Of a stretch of 64,000 nt of DNA, positions 56,466 through 64,000 are shown in pieces (position 1 is the first letter of the stretch; every line of letters starts with the position of its first letter). The stretch is from contig JARZZO010000002.1 of the NCBI GenBank assembly GCA_030544215.1, forward strand, positions 60,456,650-60,520,649. The letters run 5' to 3'. Both the position numbers and the translations under genes were made by a program. Source of the DNA: Zantedeschia hybrid cultivar. Taxonomy: Eukaryota > Streptophyta > Magnoliopsida > Alismatales > Araceae. The notes beneath the pieces were generated by a model, which saw nothing but the letters and a program-made list of their open reading frames with translations, did no database searches and had not been told where the DNA came from.

Positions 56466-57559
56466 AAGATCTGTAGGGAGGCGAAAGAGATGGAACCTAT
56501 GTTTCTGGTCATGGTATTTTCTTGCCTAAAGGAATTCTCTATGTTTCTTAACATGAGCTAGTTTGAGGCGAACTCTGATTAAAGGTTGGTATAGTTTAGA
56601 TTTTTGTTTTTCATTAGAGTCTAGCCTAAGTTCTTTATACTACCATAAAATTCTAAACCCCTTTTATTATTCTTCAAAGTTTCTCAAGATCTTATAAACT
56701 GGAAGTCGTTTTAAATAATGAATCATATTAATGAACTTTGTTGATCTATGATTTGTATTCTACATTTGAACATTTGTTTACCTTTTTGATCGTTTCAAAT
56801 GAGCCTAATAAACAATGATATTATTTTTTCTCAACGATAACTTCACCTAGATGTTACATAGTTGGCAACCGGGCATAGCAGCTAATTAGTTAGGCTAACA
56901 ATAGCATCCCTACAAGTTCTTCATTATGTTACTACAATTGTGGAAACTCGAGGGCAACGGATGAAAATCCTTAATTAGGGTAGGGTGATGACTCTCAAAG
57001 CAGTGCTACACCCAAGACTTGACTTTGACTGTCCCCAGAGCCGTGTCCTGTATCCTATTTTCCTAATTACTCATACTAATGGTCAGATGTACGTTCGGAC
57101 ATAATTAAAGTGAAAACATACACGTCACCCAATATGTCTTCCTATTGTTGTTCTCATTCACAGGCGACATCTGACTTGATAACTGACATCTTCTAGCAAT
57201 CCAGTATTATGCAATACGTAATGCTTTAAATCTGTTAGCTTGTATTCCATATCCTACGTATCAGAATCTCTAACATCGGATACACTTTTGCATATCTAAT
57301 TATTGGGTGTACGCTTGATGTACCTAGACTTCATAACATAGATTTGACATCTTGTAATTTAATACAATCGTCCAAACATTTACAAGCATCACTTAACCCA
57401 TGTTTATGCCTTTACTGCCAAACTTCTATCTCAGTTATATGCTTCTTTTTGGTAATTTAGCAACACTCCATGGAGAGCTGTTTCGGCTTACGAGGACTTC
57501 GTCGTTTTGAGACCCACATTCATTTTAGATGAATTGACCATCAACCGGATAGAGCCAAG
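56466..57559. other. Intergenic DNA, nothing recognised
   Basis: No coding sequence. A purine tract GCCAAGGGAGATGGGGA at about 57556-57572 may belong to the Tat relic that follows, in which case part of this stretch is its decayed internal region. Confidence 0.4.
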
Positions 57560-58160
57560 GGAGATGGGGAATAATAAAGGACGCTAGAAAAGGATTTCAA
57601 ATATGTAATTTTGACATCATTTTGAATAAATTTCTCATATTTTTAATAATAATATCCTACTTTGGACATTATTTTTGAAGATTATTTGAATTTTGTGAAA
57701 TTTTCTAGAAAAACTGATTAAAACATCTGCGTCAGAGGACATCTAATTTAATAGACATCTAAGTAGATAAACACTTCTCTTCATTTTCCAAAGATTTTTG
57801 CATTATCATAATTTTTATTACGACGTTTGGTTGAGATGAAACCTAAGTTAATAAATGTCAGTGGTAAGGTGCTTTAATAAGATTTCCACCCGAACACATG
57901 TCTCTTCCTCGGATATCTCTTAGAACGATGTTATAAATCCCATCATGAAAAAACCACTCATCTTTATCCTCGGAGGGAATTACCTTTTGGGGCTGAGCTT
58001 GAGGGGATTTTACTAAGGTTTTCACCTATTTACCATGCTTATCCTTGGAATTATCCTAATTCTCTCTGGCCGCTGAAGATACAAGTGGTAGAATAAGTGA
58101 AAACTATCCCACCACTATTTATATTTACCCCTCTCAAATCCAAATCGTCCGGTGCAAAAA
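57560..58160 (+). repeat. Old Tat LTR relic related to element D
   Basis: 57605-57660 (TAATTTTGACATCATTTTGA, then AATAAATTTC and an AATAATAAT stretch) matches the first 60 bp of the D LTR (13810-13860) with several changes. It lies just after a polypurine-like run. Farther on, ATGCTTATCCTT/ATTATCC phrases and a TATTTATATTTACC stretch echo the D LTR at 14265-14510. Probably an ancient relative inserted in plus orientation; the end is not defined. Confidence 0.45.
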
Positions 58161-58936
58161 CAGGTTTTGATTAACCAATAGAAGGATTGAAGGAAAATTA
58201 GCAATAACGTAGCACCCGTATAGGATCTCTGTTCTCTGTCATCTGAAGTGGCCAATACACTGAATCAACTGATTCAACTCCTTGAGACTTATTTAGATCT
58301 GTACGATCCAAACTTACCAGCCAACCTGAAATGGGTTTGTCTGAGAATTTTGACAGTCCAGACTGTCCCTTGGTTGCAAAAGCCTCACTATGAGAACTGT
58401 GTTTATCAGAAAGATGATAAAGGTCTGCTTAACCCAAACATTGCACCACTAATTAAAATGAAAACAACCATATCCTTATACAACTGAAGCCCACAGCCAA
58501 CACCGAAAGTTCTAATCATACGGCTGCAAATGAAGAGAACAATACATTGCCCCTGGTCAAAAAGAAAAAAACCAATCGTACACTGCCCTTTCCCTTTTTT
58601 CTCCACAGTTGGCCAAAGTAATTCAAATATACGGTCATAGAAATCATGTCTTATCTGAACCTTAGAAGCGCATTCTTTGAAATGTCAAAATTCAAAATAT
58701 AACCGAGAGGAAACAGTTGCAGGAGAAGGGATAAAACTAAAGAAATAGAAGGAATTATTCTGAAGAATATTGACTTAAAATAATGGAATATGATTCTATC
58801 AAGCCACAGAATACAGAATAGTAAGACATCGATACCAAACCTTTTAAACACGTTTGGCATCGAGTATCCTCAGGAAATGAATAGCATCCTTCTTCGGGAT
58901 GAAAACATTTACATTTGTCAAATTAATCGCGTGTCC
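58161..58936 (-). other. Downstream flank and probable 3' UTR of CCDC90-like gene
   Basis: The part next to 58936 must include the 3' UTR of the host gene. No polyadenylation site could be fixed. A plus-strand frame at 58248-58487 (79 residues) resembles no family I know and is not supported. Confidence 0.4.
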
Positions 58937-59773
58937 CTACAACAGAATGCGGACTACAGCAAGACCTGCAGCAGTAATGGAAACAAGAGTACCAATGCAG
59001 TACTTTATAACATCATATTTTGCAGCTTCCAATTGGGCTCTCAAGGAATGAATCTCCTGTGGATTCAGAGTGACAAGTTTAAGCTTCACATAAATGACAA
59101 ATAACACTTAAAAAACCATTTTTGCATTTAACATTTAAACCTCACCCTATCAAGCTTGTTAGTGAGTTCACTAGTTTCTGCATTTTGCTTAGCCAACTCA
59201 TCACGCGTACGCCTGCATTCATTCATTAGGATTAGCTCAAATGACTGAACTGATGCAATCCTTCAAGTCCATAGGTGGAACAACTCCAGATTAGAGGACT
59301 TGCACATTGCATGCCACAATGAATTAGACATTGCATGCCGCAATGAATTTGGATTATTGACCAAAAGAAAGTGCCTTTGACAGGAAGTGACATTCACAAC
59401 TGTCTGTCTGAGGAAAAGGAAACACAGCCATAGTCTAAAACACATTGCAAACTTCTTTTTCCAATTTCAATAATTTCAAAGACCAAAATGATCTGGAAGC
59501 AATGATAATCTAAAACTCAGAAAGATGGGGATCTGCTGCTAGTTGATTTATTACCCTCTTTCAAGGTTCAAATCCAAACGCTGCCCAGCAGTGACCTTGT
59601 CAATCTCGTACCTGTTTCAGAAAATAAAGCATTTAGTAATTGTGTATGCAACAAAGAAAGAAGGCATCAAGGACCAAAATATTATCACAAACAGACCTTA
59701 GTTCAGTACGTAATTTCTCAATATCGGTTTTGAGCTTTTCAGTCTCACGTTGCAACATAGAGAAATGGTGCTC
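58937..59773 (-). CDS. CCDC90/MCUR1-like mitochondrial coiled-coil protein, last four exons
   Basis: Spliced minus-strand gene. Exons: 59697-59773 (77 nt), 59555-59611 (57 nt), 59146-59212 (67 nt), 58937-59056 (120 nt, with stop). All introns start GT and end AG, and phases join without error. The product reads EHHFSMLQRETEKLKTDIEK, a coiled coil; YEIDKVTAGQRLDLNLERG; RTRDELAKQNAETSELTNKL; then a C-terminal membrane segment, IGTLVSITAAGLAVVRILL. This is the conserved end of the DUF1640 (CCDC90A/B) family; human MCUR1 of this family affects mitochondrial calcium uptake and complex assembly. Plant members are taken to lie in the inner membrane of mitochondria. About 107 residues are visible. 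The N-terminal exons, including the targeting peptide, are not found up to 64000, so the next intron is longer than 4.2 kb or the gene is broken there. Confidence 0.93.
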
Positions 59774-60542
<769 letters not shown>

Positions 60543-60612
60543 TTTTAGCATCCATGCAGATAAACTGCACAGTACATTTCATGCCTTACCCTCATTAAAA
60601 AAAAAAAAAAAA

Positions 60613-60965
60613 TCAGCATAAAATTTTAAATATTCAATTATCCCTCTAAGGTAAATTTCACCCCTTAGAGCTTAACTTTCACCGTTCGGTCATAACCGGA
60701 TTGATTGCAGCCGTCCAATCGGGTGCGAAAAAGTTGGTGATGAATACTGAAACCCCAGGAGATGGGAATAACCCTAACGGCAATCTGACCAATTTTTTTA
60801 TTTTTTAATTATTTTTTATGATTTTTTGAAACTCAAGTTTGCAAGTACCCGACGGACGGCTACGATTGAGTTTCATGATCGCATTCGATCAGACGGTGAA
60901 CTAAAGCCCCAATGGACGGAAACAACCATAAGGGGGATAATCGAATATTTAAAATTTTATGATGA
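60613..60965. mobile_element. Foldback MITE-like element (about 350 bp)
   Basis: The left end, TCAGCATAAAATTTTAAATA and onward, matches the reverse complement of the right end (TCATCATAAAATTTTAAATA). Pairing continues with mismatches for over 100 bp on each side: TTCACCGTTCGGTC/TTCACCGTCTGATC and GCAGCCGTCCAATCGGGT/GTAGCCGTCCGTCGGGT. The centre is AT-rich and non-coding. No clear target duplication, and the superfamily cannot be named. Confidence 0.72.
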
Positions 60966-61056
60966 ATTTTATTTTTTTAATATGAGGGGAGTCAAAACAG
61001 TGCATGCGGTCTAACCGCACGTACTGTAGCCAGCTACAGCACAGGATTTCTGTACA

Positions 61057-61079
61057 TACACACACGCACGCACACACAC
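61057..61079. repeat. Short CA/CG microsatellite
   Basis: Alternating CACACACGCACGCACACACAC stretch between the two MITE-like elements. Confidence 0.9.
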
Positions 61080-61081
61080 TA

Positions 61082-61555
61082 GAGTAACAGGAAGATATTT
61101 GTTACCCTGTGTTATGGGCCAATCCAACGGCCATAAGTACTTGAAGGTCCAGATAAAACTGCCCACCTAGGGTGCCGCTGAGAAAGTTTCGCCCATGGCC
61201 TGTGATTTCTGCACAGTTAGGAGTTCACAACAGGTTGGAAACACCCAAGTGGTGGCTTCTTCATGTTGGTTGTTCCCATCCAATGCAATCTAACAGTGGG
61301 TATTCCACCAAACATAATCATGCAGCCATTGTTATTTAACAAATATTCTTACCAAATTTTACACATTCCAAGCACCCTCCCTCCCACCCTACAATCCATC
61401 GAAACCTCCCCCCCCCCCCCCAGTGAATTTAGAGCGCGGAAGGCACTGCAACACCCATGTTTTACTATATGTTTAAATCTTTTTGAAACGTTAGATCACA
61501 TCTAAATAAATCCAATGGTCCAAAAAGAAGGTAATAGGACAGTTTCCTGTTACCT
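61082..61555. mobile_element. Second MITE-like element with terminal hairpins
   Basis: Left end GAGTAACAGGAAGATAT and the reverse complement of the right end GGTAACAGGAAACTGT share GTAACAGGAA. Each end is also a small hairpin of its own: GTAACAGG...TGTTAC on the left, GGTAATAGGA...TCCTGTTACC on the right. The interior is non-coding, with a C14 run at 61409-61422. Boundaries are approximate. Confidence 0.5.
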
Positions 61556-61610
61556 TGTTTTAGGAAATCCATTTCCTGTCAACATTTCCAGAGTGGAAAG
61601 TAACCAAGTT

Positions 61611-62430
61611 TGTTAGAATTAAAACTGTAAATAGGAAATTTGAGGCATCTAACTCAGAATTAAATTAAAGTTTAGGAGAATTTTGGAATCTGATCTTGGC
61701 GGGAATTAGATGGGTCTTGTGAGCCTTTAAATAGGACCCCTCTACTTAGGAGCCCGCCCTTTTGACTAGAAATTCTTGGAGGGCTGCATCTGCTGGAAGG
61801 GAGGAGTCTAGCTTTGGGAGGAGCTTGGAGAGCTTAGGGATTCGGCTGTAAATTAGGTAGGTAGATCTTCTGAAACAAGATTAATTTTTAGAAAACTAGA
61901 ATTATTTTGAAGATTCCGAATTGTTCTTGAGATCTATCTACACTATTTACCTCTAAATTCATCTCAAATACTTCAGACTTTGAATTTATTCGAATCTGAT
62001 ATGTTCCTCTTAGTTCTTCCTCTTATCTAAGGATTTATCTGACAAATCTGATCTGTTTTAAATCTGAAATAGATCTTATATAGTTCTATAGGTAAATTCA
62101 TCATTCGTTTTAGATTAGAACATACCCTGATCACCAATTTTCTGTGAATTTATGCTTTGTTCTTAATTTCTTCACATAAATTCGTTTCAGATCAATTGTC
62201 TGCATTTTCTACTAATTTTTCTTCAATTCAAACTGAGTTGATCTATCAGTTTTGGTACGTCTCATACTTCCTTGTAACCTCTGATTATAATGGCTTTGTT
62301 CTTTGAATTCTGATACTTTGTTTGTTGAAATCCTAGAAATCTGTGCATGTATGTGACAAATAAGACTCAGACAGTACTCTCTTTAAGGAGTGTTTGGGCC
62401 ATTCTATATAAGCATCCATATGTTTGGTCG
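61611..62430 (+). other. LTR- or leader-like sequence
   Basis: TGTTAGAATTAAAACTG at 61611 followed 110 bp later by TTTAAATAGGACCCC (about 61725), an arrangement like the U3 start and TATA region of a plant LTR. No matching second copy and no primer site are in the window, so it may equally be ordinary intron DNA. Confidence 0.3.
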
Positions 62431-63427
62431 GACCTGCTAACAACAGGTTGATAAATTCCAGATTACCTCGCATGTAATGTGCATGTGACTTGATATTTTT
62501 AAGGTGGGACAACGAGACTCTCCGGTGCTGCAGACGCCAAGACTTAGTACTAGAGCCAAGTGCTGGGTATTTGTTTGTTTGGCCTTAGGAGACAGTTGGA
62601 ATGCATGTCTAATACATTTTGATATGTTTGATTTGTTTGATTTTGGCACAGATCTTTGATAAGCCTGAGTATTTGTTTTGTTTGATGATCTATGAGGATC
62701 TTTTGAGAATTTGATATGTTGTGAAAATCAGGACTGAATCAATTCAATTGCTTATTCAGTTTGAGATTTCGATACAATTTATTTATTCTATTCAATTTGA
62801 TATCTTAGTTTAGTTTGATGAATAAATTAAATTTGTTTATTCAAATCAGCTGAATATTCAGTTCAGTTGGTCATGTTAGATCAGATTGATATTCCAGTTC
62901 AATTGACATCTTGCTCAAATTAGTTAAAAATTTAGCTTAGTCTAGAATAATTCACTTCAGTTTGCTTAATACAATTCTCGCTTGATCTAAATCGAGTTTA
63001 ATTAAATTAATTCTGTTCAATTTGATCACCTCAGTTCAGTATAATTAACCTAGTTCAATTTGATTACATTTTAGATCAGTTTGATGTTTTAATTCAGTTT
63101 AATAACTTTATTATGATTAATTGATTCATTTCAGTACTATTCAGTTCATGTGATTCAGTTAATTTAGTTTAATTGTTACCATGTGATCCAGTTTAATTCA
63201 GTTAATAATCTGAGAAAATTTTAATTTATGTATTTCAGCTCCCTGATATCATTTAAGTTTAGACTAATAACTCATTTAGCTCTTTATGAGCTGTTAATCG
63301 GCCTTAGAATTGATTATGTATAGATGACCAACATTTAAGCTTAGATTTGATATCGATTACCTGTTGTTATGTAATTGATTAGATTTCAGCTAAGATATCA
63401 ATTATATGTCTTGTATCAGTTAGCTTT
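62431..63427. other. AT-rich, CAGTT/TTGAT-rich degenerate sequence
   Basis: No gene. Phrases such as TCAGTTTGAT and AATTCAGTT recur irregularly from about 62740 to 63240 and lead into the minisatellite. Confidence 0.5.
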
Positions 63428-64000
63428 CGTTCTGTTAATCAATTAGGCATTTGCTCTGCTAATCGATTTATCATTTTGTTCATTTAATCGATTAATATAT
63501 TGTTCTGCTAATCGATTTATCCTTTTGTTCTGCTAATCGATTAAGCTTTAGTTCTGTTAATCGATCATGCTTTTGATTGGCTAATCGATATACTCCTTGT
63601 TCCACTAATCGACTACCCTCGAACTGTTAATCGATTTGCCATCACTCAGTTAATCAATAAGGCCTTTGTTCAGTTAATCGATTTGCTTTTGGTTCTAATC
63701 ATCGATTAGGCTTTTACTCAGTTAATCGATTAGACCCTTACTTAGCTAATCAATTAAGTATTTGTTCATCTAATCAATTAGGCCTCATACTGCTAATCGA
63801 TTGCTCTTTTGTTCTGTTAGTTGATATCCCTTTAGTCTAATAATCGATTAACCCTTGTTCCGCTAATCGATTACTCCTTTGTTTAGTTAGTCGATTAGGT
63901 CTTCATGCAGCTAATCAGTTTACCTTTGTTCTATTAATCAATTATTCTTCAGTCCATTAATCGATTTGCCTTTGCTCAATTAGTCGATTAGTCATTTGTT
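63428..64000. repeat. 25-bp minisatellite with TAATCGATTA core
   Basis: About 23 imperfect units of 24-26 bp, typically TTCTGCTAATCGATTWRSCTTTTG (shown as a consensus). The core TAATCGATTA is a perfect palindrome and recurs with one or two changes in almost every unit. The array continues past the window end. Faint units are visible upstream to about 63370. Confidence 0.9.

Noticed and set aside
56311..56554. ORFs across the (TA)(GA) microsatellite
   Set aside because: Repeat translation (YIYI, ERER).
58248..58487. 79-residue plus-strand ORF as a host exon
   Set aside because: No family recognised, no splice context, and it lies antisense to the likely 3' flank of the CCDC90-like gene.

Overview
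This window is nuclear DNA from a flowering plant with a repeat-rich genome. The evidence is plant-type LTR retrotransposons throughout, plus the split 3' end of one conserved host gene at the right. There is no bacterial, phage or organellar gene set. About 56 kb (1-55923) is one set of nested LTR retrotransposons; only 58.9-59.8 kb carries a recognisable host gene.

The nest has four levels, read from direct repeats, target duplications and interrupted reading frames. Level 1 (outermost): an old Ty3/gypsy Tekay/Del chromovirus on the minus strand. Its 3' LTR ends at 1130, its decayed chromodomain-integrase-RNase H-RT-protease lies at about 1145-4300, and its other LTR is split between about 4400-4976 and 54014-55923. 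Level 2: a Ty1/copia element (called A, 4977-54013, minus strand, near-match TSD CTGAA/CCGAA) inside that LTR. Level 3: a Tat/Ogre-type gypsy element (B, 9643-49364, minus strand, near-match TSD AGTGT/AGTGC) splitting copia A's gag. B has a 5.5-kb LTR, dual RNase H domains and tandem arrays in its 3' untranslated region. Level 4: a young, nearly intact Tat element (D, 11967-28509, plus strand, perfect TSD TTTAT) in B's left LTR, and a 5'-truncated copia remnant (E, 30395-32549, plus strand) inside B's 45-bp array.

Element D is the only one with long open frames. It has gag, then protease with a G-patch motif after an in-frame amber codon, then RT, degenerate RNase H, archaeal-type RNase H and integrase in the -1 frame, entered near an A9 run. 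Its LTRs differ at only about five positions by eye. Its left side keeps a second copy of the 3' internal region and a 79-bp stub of a third LTR, as expected of a tandem LTR-internal-LTR-internal-LTR insertion that lost most of its first unit through a 5-bp microhomology.

The strongest unexplained signal is that unrelated elements each carry their own short inverted-repeat 'word', repeated many times in LTR or leader. B has an 11-bp perfect stem with a GGGG loop about ten times per LTR. D has GCGTC...GACGC. The Tekay LTR has GGCGTCCA/TGGATGCC. Copia A's leader has TTGTG/CACAA. The minisatellite at the right edge has TAATCGATTA.

Right of the nest (55924-64000) are microsatellites, an old Tat LTR relic, the last four coding exons of a mitochondrial CCDC90/MCUR1-like coiled-coil membrane protein (minus strand, 58937-59773), two candidate MITEs, and a ClaI-site-rich minisatellite that runs off the window.
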